Part shown: positions 42,612-53,333 of the stretch, piece by piece | Position numbering within the stretch: position 1 is the first letter of the stretch | How the letters are laid out: every line of letters begins with the position of its first letter | Assembly: GCA_024704175.1 (NCBI GenBank) | Contig: CP085629.1 | Location: 2,666,001-2,730,000, forward strand | Direction: 5' to 3' | From: Paenibacillus sp. P25 | GTDB lineage: Bacteria > Bacillota > Bacilli > Paenibacillales > NBRC-103111 | Length of the DNA: 64,000 nt | Notes under the pieces: generated by a model | What the model saw: the letters and a program-made list of their open reading frames with translations, nothing else | Databases searched by the model: none | What the model was told of the DNA's origin: nothing | Translations under genes and position numbers: made by a program

Positions 42612-43385
42612 TTAAGACTTTACGCTCTGAATACCGGTGAGCAACTGGTCGTTTAGTACTCTTATATAAGTCCCCTTCATACCGAGAGAGCGCGTTTCGA
42701 TGACGCCGGCGCTTTCCAATTTCCGCAGCGCATTCACGATCACCGAACGTGTGATCCCGACGCGGTCGGCTATTTTGCTGGCGACCAACAGTCCCTCCTG
42801 GCCCTCCAGCTGTTCAAAGATGTGCTCGATGGCCTCCAGCTCGCTGAAGGAAAGCGATCCTACCGCCACCTGGACCACTGCTTTGCTGCGGGCTTCAACC
42901 TCGATTTGCTCCGCCTTTTCACGCAAAATTTCCATTGCGACCACGGTGGACCCGTATTCCGCCAAGATCAAGTCATCATCGATGAACCGTCCGTTGTGCT
43001 TGGTCAAAATCAGGGTCCCGAGACGTTCGCCGCCGCCGACAACAGGGACGACCGTCAAGTTGAACTCCGTGCCCGCCGCAAGCTCTCCAAACACATCGAG
43101 CGGCGACCCCGCTTCCATATTGGAAGAGGTTTCTTCAACCTGCAGCAGCAACTGGTTATATTCCGGGGGAAGCGGTTTTCCTGCAGGAACGCCTCCCCGA
43201 GCCCCGCATCTCCTACCGGCGACGCATAGGCACAACCAAGCACCTTTCCTTTCCGGCTGACGACAAAGATGTCGGCATGAAGGATATCGCTGAGCTCCGA
43301 TGCCATATCTCTGAAGCTGACCGGATTCCCGGCTTCTTTCTGCAGCAAACTTGTTCAGCCTTCTCGTTTTCATCAACAAAGTCAT
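42612..43385 (-). CDS. codY: GTP- and branched-chain amino acid-sensing transcriptional repressor CodY
   Basis: Global nutrient regulator; in B. subtilis it also represses fla/che. GAF domain at the N-terminus ([55 protein letters not shown]) and winged helix-turn-helix at the C-terminus ([20 protein letters not shown]). Frame breaks lie near 43348 (one extra T) and 43171 (one missing T), so the first 70 residues are in another frame. About 258 residues, the family length. Confidence 0.94.
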   Translation of the reverse strand: MTLLMKTRRLNKFAAERSRESGQLQRYGIGAQRYPSCRHLCRQPERKGAWLCLCVAGRRCGARGGVPAGKPLPPEYNQLLLQVEETSSNMEAGSPLDVFGELAAGTEFNLTVVPVVGGGERLGTLILTKHNGRFIDDDLILAEYGSTVVAMEILREKAEQIEVEARSKAVVQVAVGSLSFSELEAIEHIFEQLEGQEGLLVASKIADRVGITRSVIVNALRKLESAGVIETRSLGMKGTYIRVLNDQLLTGIQSVKS

Positions 43386-43410
43386 TAACTGTTGCCTCCC
43401 ATAACTACAA

Positions 43411-44808
43411 TTACAAAATGTATTGGCTCAAATCGCGGTTCTGCACGATGCCGGACAGCTTCTCACGGACATATTCCGGGGAGATGACAATTTGCTCCAG
43501 TGTAATTTCAGGCGCTTCAAAAGATAAGTCTTCCAGCGGCTTCTCCAGAATGGTATGCAGCCGGCGGGCGCCGATATTATCCGTATTCTGGTTCACATCC
43601 GCCGCGATCTGGGCGATCTCCTCGATGGCTTCTTCTGAAAACAGAATCTGAATCCCCTCCGTCTCGAGCAAAGCCGTATACTGCTTCGTCAGCGCATTCT
43701 TCGGTTCCTTCAAAATAAGCACAAAGTCCTGCTTGGTGAGGTCGCTGAGCTCCACCCGGATCGGAAAACGTCCTTGAAGCTCGGGGATTAGATCCGAGGG
43801 CTTGGCGATGTGAAACGCCCCTGCCGCAATGAACAAGACATAGTCCGTCTTTACCGGTCCGTACTTGGTCATGATGGTCGATCCTTCTACAATAGGAAGA
43901 ATGTCCCGCTGCACGCCTTCCCTGGATACGTCCGGACCGCCACCCCTCCCGGAGCTGCAAATCTTATCGATTTCATCGATGAAAATAATGCCGTCCTGCT
44001 CCGCTCTGCGGACCGATTCCTGAATCACTTCGTCCATGTCCAAGAGCTTCTGCGCTTCTTCCTGGGTAAGCACCTTACGGGCTTCTTTAATCGGCGACTT
44101 GCGCTTTTTCGTTCTCTTGGGCATCAGGTCGCCGAACAGCTCCTGCATGTTCATGCCCGCCTGCTCATTGCCCTGCCCGGCAAGCATGTCGAGCATGGAG
44201 GGGGCGCTGTCTTCCACTTCGATTTCAATTTGCTCGTTTTCCAGTTCGCCCCGTTTCAGCTTCTCTTTGATTTCTTGTCTCCGCGACAGAATCGAGGCGT
44301 CCGTCTCCGTTTCGGTTTCCGCCGACTGATTCCCCTGCTGTCCGAACAGCATCTCGAGCGGATTGCGCTGCGACTTCGATTTATTAGGATTCGGCACCAG
44401 AATAGCGGCAATCCGGTCGTTTGCCATTTGCTCCGCCTTATCCTTCAGTTTCTCGGTCTTCTCTCCTTTCACCATACGGATCGAGGTCTCGACCAAATCC
44501 CGGACCATGGACTCCACATCTCGACCTACATAACCGACTTCGGTAAATTTCGTCGCTTCCACTTTAATGAACGGCGCGTTGACCAGCTTGGCGAGCCTGC
44601 GTGCGATCTCCGTCTTGCCTACACCGGTCGGTCCGATCATCAAAATATTTTTGGGGACAATCTCCTCCCGCAGCGATTCATCCAGCAGACTGCGGCGATA
44701 ACGGTTACGCAGAGCGACGGCAACCGATTTCTTCGCCTGCTTCTGGCCGACAATATATTTATCCAGCTCGGCAACGATTTGTTTGGGCGTAAGTGCTTGT
44801 GGATTCAA
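43411..44808 (-). CDS. hslU: ATPase subunit HslU (ClpY) of the HslUV protease
   Basis: AAA+ unfoldase feeding HslV. The 465 residues have Walker [17 protein letters not shown], Walker [12 protein letters not shown], an intermediate I-domain rich in charged residues (about 110-240) and the C-terminal sensor-2 region [17 protein letters not shown]. It is followed by codY and preceded by hslV. Confidence 0.97.
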   Translation of the reverse strand: MNPQALTPKQIVAELDKYIVGQKQAKKSVAVALRNRYRRSLLDESLREEIVPKNILMIGPTGVGKTEIARRLAKLVNAPFIKVEATKFTEVGYVGRDVESMVRDLVETSIRMVKGEKTEKLKDKAEQMANDRIAAILVPNPNKSKSQRNPLEMLFGQQGNQSAETETETDASILSRRQEIKEKLKRGELENEQIEIEVEDSAPSMLDMLAGQGNEQAGMNMQELFGDLMPKRTKKRKSPIKEARKVLTQEEAQKLLDMDEVIQESVRRAEQDGIIFIDEIDKICSSGRGGGPDVSREGVQRDILPIVEGSTIMTKYGPVKTDYVLFIAAGAFHIAKPSDLIPELQGRFPIRVELSDLTKQDFVLILKEPKNALTKQYTALLETEGIQILFSEEAIEEIAQIAADVNQNTDNIGARRLHTILEKPLEDLSFEAPEITLEQIVISPEYVREKLSGIVQNRDLSQYIL

Positions 44809-44826
44809 GCGTCACAACCTCCTCGT

Positions 44827-45372
44827 TTATTCGATCTCTTCGACAATGATGTTGTGGTTTGTAAAAACGCAGATGTCCGCGACCATCGTAAGTGCGGCAT
44901 GCGCAATTTCTTTGGCGCTCATCTGCGGTGCATAGCGGTGCAGCGCTCTGCCCGCGACCAAAGCGAAGCTTCCTCCGGACCCGATCGCCAGGATGCCGTC
45001 ATCCGGCTCGATCACTTCGCCGTTACCCGATAGCAGCAGAAGACCCGTTCGGTCCATCACGATCAGCATGGCCTCCAGCCTGCGCAGGACCCGGTCCTGG
45101 CGCCAGTCCTTCGTCAGCTCCACGGCGGCGCGCTGCAGATTGCCGTGATGCTCTTCCAGTTTATTTTCGAATTTCTCAAATAAGGTTATGGCATCCGCTA
45201 CCGAACCGGCGAAGCCCGCTATTACATTGCCGCGGTAAAGTCTCCGGACCTTCTTGGCCTGACTTTTCATGACCATGCTGTTGCCGAACGTCACCTGTCC
45301 GTCTCCTGCGATAGCTCCCTTGCCCTGGTGCCGAATAGCAAAGATTGTCGTTGCGTGAAAAGCTTGCTCCAT
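44827..45372 (-). CDS. hslV: Peptidase subunit HslV (ClpQ)
   Basis: Proteasome-like peptidase of HslUV. ATG 45372 with GGGAGG eight bases upstream gives [19 protein letters not shown], then [15 protein letters not shown] and [14 protein letters not shown]. At 181 residues it has normal length. Its N-terminus differs from B. subtilis ClpQ, which begins Met-Ser-Ser and uses Ser; here Glu-Gln-Ala-Phe precede the His-Ala-Thr-Thr segment. The longer reading frame upstream (a hydrophobic stretch) runs through a hairpin and is probably not translated. Confidence 0.93.
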   Translation of the reverse strand: MEQAFHATTIFAIRHQGKGAIAGDGQVTFGNSMVMKSQAKKVRRLYRGNVIAGFAGSVADAITLFEKFENKLEEHHGNLQRAAVELTKDWRQDRVLRRLEAMLIVMDRTGLLLLSGNGEVIEPDDGILAIGSGGSFALVAGRALHRYAPQMSAKEIAHAALTMVADICVFTNHNIIVEEIE

Positions 45373-45439
45373 ATCCGCTTCCTCCCTTAAATTCAAGGCG
45401 AAAACCAAGCCCTTCCGGCCCAGCCACCATAATAAGCCG

Positions 45440-45486
45440 CATGAAAGAACAACAAGCAGCAACAATAGGTTCGATTGCTGCTGCTT
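45440..45486 (-). terminator. Hairpin between trmFO and hslV
   Basis: AAGCAGCAGCAAT on the minus strand pairs with ATTGTTGCTGCTT across a seven-base loop, followed by GTTGTTCTTTC. The T run is interrupted, so it may be an attenuator and not a full terminator. This is also where xerC/codV sits in B. subtilis, and that gene is missing here. Confidence 0.55.
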
Positions 45487-45533
45487 GAATTTAAGCGTCA
45501 CAAAACATTATTTATAGTAACATAGTCTTGAAT

Positions 45534-46862
45534 TCATTTACAAGCCAAATTGTATTCGTTTTGTGAAAAATTCTGAATTTTCTCAATTGCCCGATGAGCG
45601 ATGGCTTCGTTTTTAAGCTTCTTATTGCGGATTTTCTCACCCAGCGGCGGGAACAATCCGAAATTGGCATTCATCGGCTGAAAATGATTGAAATCGGCGG
45701 TTGTAATATAATGAGCCATACTGCCAAGCGCCGTATCCTGCGGAAGCACGAGACATTCCATCCCCCGGGCGTACCTGGCGGCGTTGATTCCCGCGATCAG
45801 GCCGGAAGCGGCCGATTCAACATAGCCTTCCACACCGGTCATTTGACCGGCAAAGAACAAGCTATCCCTGCCGCGGAATTGGTATGTCGGCCGGAGCAGC
45901 TTCGGCGAATTGATGAACGTATTGCGGTGCATCACGCCGTAGCGGACGAACTCCGCCTGCTCCAGACCCGGGATTAACGAGAACACCCTTTTTTGCTCGC
46001 CCCATTTCAAATGGGTCTGAAAGCCTACAAGATTGAACAAGGTGCCCGCCGCGTTATCTTGGCGCAATTGAACGACGGCATACGGGAGTTCCCCGGTATG
46101 CGGGTTGACGAGACCTACCGGCTTCATCGGACCGAACAGCACGGTTTGGCGGCCGCGGGACGCCATGACCTCGATCGGCATACAACCCTCGAAATAAATC
46201 TCTTTCTCGAATTCTTTCACCGGGGCGGTTTCGGCGGAAATGAGCGCTTCGTAGAATACGTTGAATTCCTCTTCCGTCATCGGGCAGTTCAGATAGGCCG
46301 CTTCTCCCTTATCATACCGGGACGCCAGATATACCTTATTCATATCGATGGAGTCCTTCTCGACAATCGGTGCGGCCGCATCATAGAAATAAAGGTAATC
46401 TTCCCCGGTCAGCTCCTGCAAATGCTTGGACAGCGCCGGCGAAGTAAGCGGACCCGTGGCGACGACCGTAATTCCGTCGGGAAGCGACTCCAGCTCCTCA
46501 TTGCGCACTTCAATCAGCGGATGGTTCCGGAGAAGCGACGTCACTTCTTCCGAGAAGCCCTCGCGGTCAACGGCAAGCGCTCCTCCTGCGGGAACCGCAT
46601 GTTTGTCCGCTGAGCGAAGGATGATGGAATTTAATATTCTCATCTCTTCCTTTAATACGCCTACGGCATTCGTAAGACCGTTGGCGCGCAGCGAATTGCT
46701 GCACACCAGCTCCGCAAATTTATCGGTAATATGCGCCGGTGTTTTTCTCACCGGACGCATTTCGTACAATACTACCGGAACCCCGAAGCTTGCGATCTGC
46801 CAAGCCGCTTCGGCGCCTGCCAGCCCCGCTCCGATCACCGTTACTTTAGGAAACTCCTGCAA
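45534..46862 (-). CDS. trmFO: Methylenetetrahydrofolate-tRNA-(uracil-5-)-methyltransferase TrmFO
   Basis: Flavoprotein that makes ribothymidine-54 in tRNA using methylene-THF and FAD. The FAD-binding motif is [16 protein letters not shown]. Other family segments are [26 protein letters not shown] and [20 protein letters not shown]. The 442 residues are the usual length. Confidence 0.97.
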   Translation of the reverse strand: MQEFPKVTVIGAGLAGAEAAWQIASFGVPVVLYEMRPVRKTPAHITDKFAELVCSNSLRANGLTNAVGVLKEEMRILNSIILRSADKHAVPAGGALAVDREGFSEEVTSLLRNHPLIEVRNEELESLPDGITVVATGPLTSPALSKHLQELTGEDYLYFYDAAAPIVEKDSIDMNKVYLASRYDKGEAAYLNCPMTEEEFNVFYEALISAETAPVKEFEKEIYFEGCMPIEVMASRGRQTVLFGPMKPVGLVNPHTGELPYAVVQLRQDNAAGTLFNLVGFQTHLKWGEQKRVFSLIPGLEQAEFVRYGVMHRNTFINSPKLLRPTYQFRGRDSLFFAGQMTGVEGYVESAASGLIAGINAARYARGMECLVLPQDTALGSMAHYITTADFNHFQPMNANFGLFPPLGEKIRNKKLKNEAIAHRAIEKIQNFSQNEYNLACK

Positions 46863-46905
46863 TGTCTTTCTTCCTCCTTCAAGCTAAACACCAAGACAAG
46901 CCGTT

Positions 46906-49009
46906 CTAGCCCTCGTCGCGTTCTTCTTCTTTGACTTCTTCTTTATAGTCACACTGTACGCATTGGACGAACACACCCGATTTATTCCGCTTCTCAATCA
47001 GCATCGATCCGCAGTTCGGGCAGGGATGATTCACTGGCTTATCCCATGAAACGAAATCGCACTCCGGGTAGCGGTCGCGACCGTAAAAGATACGTCCCTT
47101 CTTACTTCTCCGCTCGATGATCTTGCCCTGCTTGCAGTTCGGACAGGTCACGCCGATATCCTTGACAATCGGCTTCGTATTGCGGCATTCCGGGAAGCCG
47201 GAGCAGGCCAGGAACTTGCCGAAGCGCCCCATTTTGTAGACAAAGTGACGGCCGCACTTCTCGCAAATCTCATCCGAAACCTCATCCTGGATTTCGATTT
47301 TCTCCATCTCTTCCTCTGCCACTTCCAGCCGCTTCTCGAACGACTCATAGAACTGGTTCAGCACATGAACCCAGTCTTCCTTGCCCTCTTCGACATGGTC
47401 GAGCTCTTCTTCCATCTGGGCCGTAAATTCCACATCCAAGATTTCCGGAAAAAACTCGATCATCTGCTGAATGACCAGCTCGCCGAGTTCCGTCGGGACG
47501 AACTTCTTCTCCTCGATCGCCACGTAGCCGCGCTTCTGAATCGTTTCCAGTGTAGGGGCGTACGTACTGGGGCGCCCGATTCCCATCTCTTCCAGAGCCT
47601 TCACCAAACGCGCTTCCGTATACCGTGGAGGCGGGCTGCGTAAAATGCTGCTTCGGATCGATCTGTTTCTTCTTGACCTTGTCGCCGGTCCGCGGCGGGG
47701 GCAGGAACTTCTCGTCGTCTGCCGTATCCTCCGCGTCGTCATTGCTTTCCACATATACTTTGATAAAACCGGGGAACTTCACCTTCGAGCCCACCGCGCG
47801 AAAAACGGCCGTTCCGGCAGTGATATCGACCGTCATCGTATCGAGGATAGCCGACGCCATCTGGCTTGCTACGAAACGCTCCCAAATCAGTTTGTAGAGC
47901 CGGTATTGATCGCGGCTTAAGTATTCTTTAATCTGGTCCGGTTCCCGAAGCACGGAGCTGGGACGGATCGCTTCATGCGCATCCTGGGCGTTTGAATTCT
48001 TTTTCAGGTACACCCGGGGCGTTTCAGGATAATAAGCCTCGCCGAATTTGCTTAGGATAAATTCTTTGGCTTCCTCCTGGGCCACCGGAGAGATCCGCGT
48101 GGAGTCGGTACGCATGTAGGTAATGAGACCGACGGTCCCTTCGCCGCCGAGGTCAATCCCCTCATACAGCCGCTGCGCGACCGACATGGTCTTGGAGGCG
48201 CGGAAGTTCAGCTTGCGGGCCGCCTCCTGCTGCAGGGAGCTCGTAATGAACGGTGGCGACGGATTGCGGTGCCGCTCTTTCTCCTTGACCTCGCTTACAA
48301 CAAATTCGGCTTTCTCGATCGCATTCAGCACTTCTTTAACTTCCGCCTCGTTGTGAAGCTCTTTTTTATCGCCCGAATAGCTGTAGAACTTGGCCTCAAA
48401 TTCGGTCTTGCCCGTGGCGAGCTTGGCTGTGATGGTCCAATATTCCTCGGGAACGAAGGCTTTAATCTCGTTCTCGCGGTCATAGATCAGCTTGACGGCT
48501 ACGGATTGAACCCGGCCCGCCGAGAGCCCCTTTTTGACTTTCTTCCATAATAATGGGGAAATCTTGTACCCTACCAAGCGGTCCAGAATCCGCCGCGCCT
48601 GCTGTGCGTTAACGAGGTCCTGGTTGATTTTGCGCGGGGACTTGAATGCGTCTTTTACCGCCTGCTTGGTAATCTCGTTGAAAACAACACGGCACGGCTC
48701 ATTCTCGGACACCTCCAGATAATGTGCCAAGTGCCAGGCGATGGCCTCCCCTTCGCGATCAGGGTCCGCCGCCAGATATATTTTTTTCACACGCTTGCTG
48801 GCGTCCTTCAATTCCTTGAGTACGGAGCCTTTTCCGCGGATCGTGATGTATTTCGGCTCAAAGTTTTTTTTGATTTCAACGCCGATTTGGCTTTTTGGCA
48901 GGTCTCGAATATGCCCCATGGAAGCTTTAACGATATATTTGCTGCCCAAATATTTACCGATCGTTTTGGCTTTTGCGGGTGACTCCACAATGACTAACGA
49001 ATCCGCCAT
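46906..49009 (-). CDS. topA: DNA topoisomerase I
   Basis: Type IA topoisomerase relaxing negative supercoils. Toprim domain ([32 protein letters not shown]), active-site Tyr in [14 protein letters not shown], and C-terminal zinc ribbons with [25 protein letters not shown] and [13 protein letters not shown]. The frame breaks near 47642: PKQHFTQP continues as [19 protein letters not shown] in another frame, consistent with one extra C. About 700 residues. It lies between dprA and trmFO as in Bacilli. Confidence 0.95.
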
Positions 49010-49047
49010 AGGTGTCTTACCCCTTCAACATATATATTGATCTATCA

Positions 49048-50151
49048 TCAAGGTACGGTGTAGACTGAACCCGGAAGTTCGACGATGCGCCGCATCATTA
49101 GTAAATTTATCAGAACTGAATGCAAATGTCCAAAAGTATATTGACTTTCCACCAGCGGCTCGTCAATCGACATAGATCGGCAGGTCAGCAAATCGATGAT
49201 GATCTGTTCTTCCCGGGTGGCCGGCTTTTTCATTTGGCTATCATTGTTAATGTGTACGTTTTGCAGCCAGGCTATCCTTTCCCGGTATTCATCGACGATG
49301 TCTTCCGCACTGGTTACCAGCTTCGCACCCTGCTTAAGCAGCGACAGCGCACCTTGGCTTTTGGGAGAAGAAATCGGCCCGGGGACGGCGAAGACATCCC
49401 GCGACTCCTCCAGCGCCTGGTCGGCCGTAATCAGTGAACCGCTTCTCAGCGCAGCTTCCACTACCAGCACGCCGAGGCTTAATCCAGCGATGATTCGGTT
49501 CCGCTGCGGAAAAAGTCCCGGATGCCCCTTCGTACCGATAGGATATTCAGATAAAATCAAGCCTTCCTGTGCAATTTGCTCATACAATCTGCGGTTCTCG
49601 GGCGGATACACCTCATCGATTGCGCAGCCCAGCACGGCCACTGTTTTACCCGGTCCCTTGAGTCCGCCGCCATGGGCGGCACTGTCAATTCCGCGAGCCA
49701 ACCCGCTGACAATGGTGAAACGGCATTCGGATAACGCCCGGGATAAACCTTCGGCCGCCGTTTTACCGTAGGCCGTTGGCGTACGAGTTCCGACCACAGC
49801 GATGCACGGCTCTTTCGTAAGCGCGAAATGTCCGCGGTAATACAGGATCCATGGCGGCTGAGCGGTTTCTTTGAGCAATTCCGGGTAATCCGGATCCCCT
49901 ACGGTCATCCAGCCGATTCCTTTATCCTCGTATAATTTCAGCCTCGCTTCAAGCTCTCCCGGACCGAAAGCCTGCAGACCGCGGTAAATTGTCTCCGCTC
50001 GGGATGGCGTGAAGCCGAGATCGAGCCACTCCTTGGCGGAATAATCGAAGACTGTTTCCAGCTCCGGAACCAGGGCCATAAGGCGTTCGAGGGACTTCCA
50101 GCCAATGCCGGGTATATGATGAAGAGCAAATAAAGCATACCTGTTGTTCAT
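49048..50151 (-). CDS. dprA: DNA-processing protein DprA (Smf)
   Basis: Loads RecA on incoming single-stranded DNA during transformation. The 367 residues have an N-terminal HhH-like region (ALHHIPGIGWKSLERLM), the Rossmann-like core (VVGTRTPTAYG, IVSGLARGIDSAAHGGGL) and RSGSLITADQALEESRDVFA. A C-terminal winged-helix-like domain lies at about 305-365. Confidence 0.96.
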   Translation of the reverse strand: MNNRYALFALHHIPGIGWKSLERLMALVPELETVFDYSAKEWLDLGFTPSRAETIYRGLQAFGPGELEARLKLYEDKGIGWMTVGDPDYPELLKETAQPPWILYYRGHFALTKEPCIAVVGTRTPTAYGKTAAEGLSRALSECRFTIVSGLARGIDSAAHGGGLKGPGKTVAVLGCAIDEVYPPENRRLYEQIAQEGLILSEYPIGTKGHPGLFPQRNRIIAGLSLGVLVVEAALRSGSLITADQALEESRDVFAVPGPISSPKSQGALSLLKQGAKLVTSAEDIVDEYRERIAWLQNVHINNDSQMKKPATREEQIIIDLLTCRSMSIDEPLVESQYTFGHLHSVLINLLMMRRIVELPGSVYTVP

Positions 50152-50225
50152 ATAGTATATATCCTCCTTAAATGAGAAACAACTTTACGACTCGAAACAT
50201 GACTTGCAAGGTGCTTTAGGTATAC

Positions 50226-50266
50226 AAAAAAGCCTCTCCGTTCCGCGGACCCGCGGAAGAGAGAGG
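50226..50266 (-). terminator. Intrinsic terminator after sucD
   Basis: On the minus strand CCTCTCTCTTCCGCG pairs with CGCGGAACGGAGAGG across a four-base loop, then CTTTTTT. It isolates dprA from sucCD. Confidence 0.9.
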
Positions 50267-50294
50267 TCGCTTGCCTATCTTCTCATTCAATATC

Positions 50295-51227
50295 TTATTT
50301 TTTCGTGATGCATTTCTCGAGCAGGCCTTTTTCTTCAAGCACGCTTACAAGCGTGGAGCCCATTTCGGAAGGCGTAGGTGCGACTTTAATGCCGCAGCGT
50401 TCCATGGTAGCCACTTTCTCGGCGACTGTACCTTTACCGCCGGAAATGATGGCGCCGGCATGGCCCATCCGTTTTCCCGGAGGCGCCGTTTGTCCGCCGA
50501 TGAAGCCGACTACCGGCTTCTTCATGTTAGCTGCGATCCATTCAGCCGCTTCTTCTTCCGCCGTTCCGCCGATTTCACCGATCATGATCACGGCGTAAGT
50601 GTCCGGATCTTCATTGAAGAGCTTCAAGATGTCGATAAACTCGGAGCCTTTGACCGGGTCGCCGCCGATACCGACAGCGGAGGATTGGCCGATGCCGCGA
50701 GTCGTCAACTGATGAACGGCTTCATAGGTGAGCGTTCCGCTTCGGGATACGACGCCTACATGGCCAGGGGTATGGATGTAGCCCGGCATGATGCCGATTT
50801 TGCACTCGCCAGGAGTAATGACGCCTGGGCAGTTCGGCCCGATCAGACGTGTTTTCTTGCCTTCCATGTAGCGGGCAACCTGCACCATGTCGAGCACCGG
50901 GATGCCTTCCGTGATACAAATCGCAAGATCAAGCTCCGCATCAACGGCTTCCATGATCGCATCGGCAGCGAAAGCCGGCGGTACATAGATAACGGAAACC
51001 GTTGCGCCTGTTGCCGCTTTTGCTTCGGCTACCGTATTGAAGACCGGCAGAGAAACCGTCGTTCCGTTCTCGAGCGTAATATCAACGTTCGTACCGCCTT
51101 TGCCCGGTGTTACGCCGCCTACCATTTGCGTACCGTAGTCCAAGCCGCCTTTCGTGTGGAACATGCCCACGGAGCCGGTAATCCCTTGTGTGATGACTTT
51201 TGTATCTTTATTAACCAAAATACTCAT
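50295..51227 (-). CDS. sucD: Succinyl-CoA synthetase alpha subunit
   Basis: TCA-cycle enzyme subunit carrying CoA and the phosphohistidine. The 310 residues include [16 protein letters not shown], the CoA loop, [20 protein letters not shown] and the phosphorylated His in [20 protein letters not shown]. It follows sucC and ends before a strong terminator. Confidence 0.97.
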   Translation of the reverse strand: MSILVNKDTKVITQGITGSVGMFHTKGGLDYGTQMVGGVTPGKGGTNVDITLENGTTVSLPVFNTVAEAKAATGATVSVIYVPPAFAADAIMEAVDAELDLAICITEGIPVLDMVQVARYMEGKKTRLIGPNCPGVITPGECKIGIMPGYIHTPGHVGVVSRSGTLTYEAVHQLTTRGIGQSSAVGIGGDPVKGSEFIDILKLFNEDPDTYAVIMIGEIGGTAEEEAAEWIAANMKKPVVGFIGGQTAPPGKRMGHAGAIISGGKGTVAEKVATMERCGIKVAPTPSEMGSTLVSVLEEKGLLEKCITKK

Positions 51228-51294
51228 GTCTATTGTTCACATCCCCTGAATTTTTTGACAAAAAAAGCTGATTGTGCACGATCCGTTCGTACGA

Positions 51295-52457
51295 TTATTT
51301 CACCAGTGCCACGATTTTTTGCGCGCCGTCCGCCATGGAATCGGCAGACAACGATGTTAAGACCGGATTCGTTAAGAATCTTTTTGCCGAGTTCCACATT
51401 GGTGCCTTCCAGACGTACAACCAAAGGACGAGTCAAACCAAGTTCTCTCGCCGCAGCCTACAACGCCTTCAGCGATAATGTCGCATTTCATAATGCCGCC
51501 GAAGATATTAACGAAGATGCCTTTAACAGCTTCATCGGAGAGGATGATTTTGAATGCTTCCGTTACTTTCTCTTTCGTTGCGCCGCCCCCTACGTCCAGG
51601 AAGTTGGCCGGTTCGCCGCCGTAATATTTGATAATGTCCATGGTAGCCATAGCAAGACCGGCGCCGTTAACCATGCAGCCGATGTTGCCGTCAAGTGCGA
51701 TATAGCTGAGGTCGAATTTGGAAGCTTGAATTTCCTTCTCATCTTCTTCTTCCAGGTCGCGAAGCGCTTGGATATCTTTATGGCGATACAGCGCGTTGGA
51801 ATCGAAGTTCAGCTTCGCGTCAAGCGCCATGACATTGCCGTCCCCCGTTACAACCAGCGGGTTGATTTCAGCGATGGAGCAGTCTTTATCAACGAATGCG
51901 GTATAGAGAGCAATCATGAATTTCACAGCTTTATTCACGAGCTCGTTCGGGATGTTGATCGCATAAGCCAGCTTGCGCGCCTGGAACGGCTGCAGGCCTA
52001 CGGCAGGGTCAACAACTTCTTTGAAAATTTTCTCCGGCGTGCGGGCGACCACTTCTTCAATCTCCGTGCCGCCTTCTTCCGAAGCCATCATTACAACGCG
52101 ACCGGTGCCGCGATCGACGACAACGCCCACGTAATATTCTTTTTTGATATCGCAGCCTTGTTCGATCAGGAGGCGCTTGACTTCCTTGCCTTCCGGCCCG
52201 GTTTGGTGAGTGACGAGGACTTTACCCAAGATCTGCTCGGCATATGTACGAACTTCGTCGAGGTTCTTGGCTACTTTTACGCCGCCGGCCTTACCGCGAC
52301 CGCCCGCATGAATTTGTGCTTTTACCACTACGACCTGCGTACCCAGCTCTTTCGCTGCTTCTACCGCTTCGTCCACGGTGAAAGCGACTCTACCTTCCGG
52401 CACGACGACACCGTACTGTTTCAGCACTTCTTTGCCTTGATACTCATGAATATTCAT
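51295..52457 (-). CDS. sucC: Succinyl-CoA synthetase beta subunit (ADP-forming)
   Basis: ATP-grasp subunit binding nucleotide. Begins [20 protein letters not shown], with [26 protein letters not shown] and [17 protein letters not shown]. Frame breaks lie near 51455 (GVV then [19 protein letters not shown]) and 51350 (SGLNIV then [17 protein letters not shown]), with the stop TAA at 51297-51295. About 386 residues, normal. Confidence 0.94.
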
Positions 52458-52498
52458 TTAGCAAAATCCTCCTATCAGTAATGGCTTACTATATGGAT

Positions 52499-52523
52499 TC
52501 GGCACGCCTGGGTGGAGTGCCGA
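52499..52523 (-). promoter_or_regulatory. Hairpin in the sucC leader
   Basis: TCGGCAC-TCCACCCAGGC-GTGCCGA forms a perfect seven-base-pair stem in the 5' leader, about 42 bases upstream of sucC. It has no T run, so it is not a terminator; it could influence mRNA stability or translation. Confidence 0.4.
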
Positions 52524-52590
52524 CCGCTAACGGAACGTGCAAATGCCGTGACAAGGCAAATAGCATGTCCGGCAGACACAAACCTTTACT

Positions 52591-52599
52591 ATTGTACCA
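52591..52599 (-). promoter_or_regulatory. Extended -10 promoter candidate for sucCD
   Basis: TGGTACAAT on the minus strand matches an extended -10 element (TGnTACAAT), about 130 bases upstream of sucC, with a poor -35. The rest of the 440-base gap 52458-52897 holds the leader hairpin, AT-rich sequence and the terminator of the next gene; I see no other gene in it. Confidence 0.45.
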
Positions 52600-52829
52600 C
52601 TTTTTTTCGCGCGCCGCCTTAAATTTTGTAGGAATCCGTCGTTTTTTCAATCAAACTTTTTTATTGCAATACAAAAGAAACGTTATTTACAAATTCATCC
52701 TTGGTAAAAATATGCCGACGCTTGAGCCAAAGAAAATCCCTTGGAATGTCCGCTTCCGCACGGTCTTCCGCTTCTTACAGCATGTCTAACTCCAGCCGGA
52801 AATATGCATATAATGGAACTTGTTCAAAT

Positions 52830-52867
52830 AAAAACGCACCCTTCCCTACCTTGGGGAAAAGTGCGTG
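52830..52867 (-). terminator. Terminator downstream of the zinc-ribbon gene
   Basis: ACGCACTTTTCCCC and GGGAAGGGTGCGT pair on the minus strand (loop AAGGTA) and TTTTATTT follows. On the plus strand the same stem is followed by GTTT only, so the minus direction is favoured. Confidence 0.7.
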
Positions 52868-52897
52868 TTTGAATGGTCGATAGCCGGTCTTTAGCTT

Positions 52898-53158
52898 TCA
52901 GAAAAAACGGGGATTGGTCGGCGGCATCGCCCGGGGCTCTCGTTCCGCCTGCTTGATGAACCGCATCTCATTTCCTGTAAAGCTGCAAACCATGCACTGG
53001 ATTGTAGGTTCCCGGTCTTCCAGTTGCTGGGGTTCACTGAATTCCTGAATCATACCGGACTGGGCGTCCTTGAGGAATTTTTGAGAAAAGCTGGAAATCA
53101 CACTGAATTTAACCCGATTGGAACGGCAATTCGGACAAAAATACGGTTTATCCTGCAT
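52898..53158 (-). CDS. Small zinc-ribbon protein, unknown function
   Basis: The start ATG 53158 (MQDKPYFCPNCRSNRVKF) has GAGGTG six bases upstream. The 86 residues hold two CxxC pairs, CPNC near the start and CMVC at about residue 55, making a four-cysteine zinc ribbon, with a charged tail ending NPRFF. It is a single-gene unit between sucC and yifB. I do not recognise a function. Confidence 0.7.
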   Translation of the reverse strand: MQDKPYFCPNCRSNRVKFSVISSFSQKFLKDAQSGMIQEFSEPQQLEDREPTIQCMVCSFTGNEMRFIKQAEREPRAMPPTNPRFF

Positions 53159-53234
53159 ATTCATCACCTCTATAGGCTATTCTAGCCAAATCCCGGGAGC
53201 TTAAACCTGCTGTTCACCGAAAACCGCCTGCCGG

Positions 53235-53263
53235 TTGCAACCGTTCCCCGATCCGTTTACAAT
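53235..53263 (+). promoter_or_regulatory. Sigma-A promoter of yifB
   Basis: TTGCAA at 53235-53240, a 17-base spacer and TACAAT at 53258-53263 on the plus strand, about 70 bases upstream of the yifB start. It is the only clear plus-strand promoter I see in the window. Confidence 0.75.
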
Positions 53264-53333
53264 AGAGATATTAGGCTGATAAGGAAGCACCTTTGGCCAT
53301 GAATCGATAATTCATGGGGAAGGTGTTTTTGTT

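Noticed and set aside
44827..45501. HslV with an N-terminal membrane segment
   Set aside because: The extension runs through a hairpin, has no good ribosome site and is foreign to the family; ATG 45372 has a proper site.
50271..52481. A 736-residue open frame on the plus strand across sucD-sucC
   Set aside because: It is the antisense shadow of two highly conserved genes with strong codon bias. It has no family resemblance and would need to read through both.
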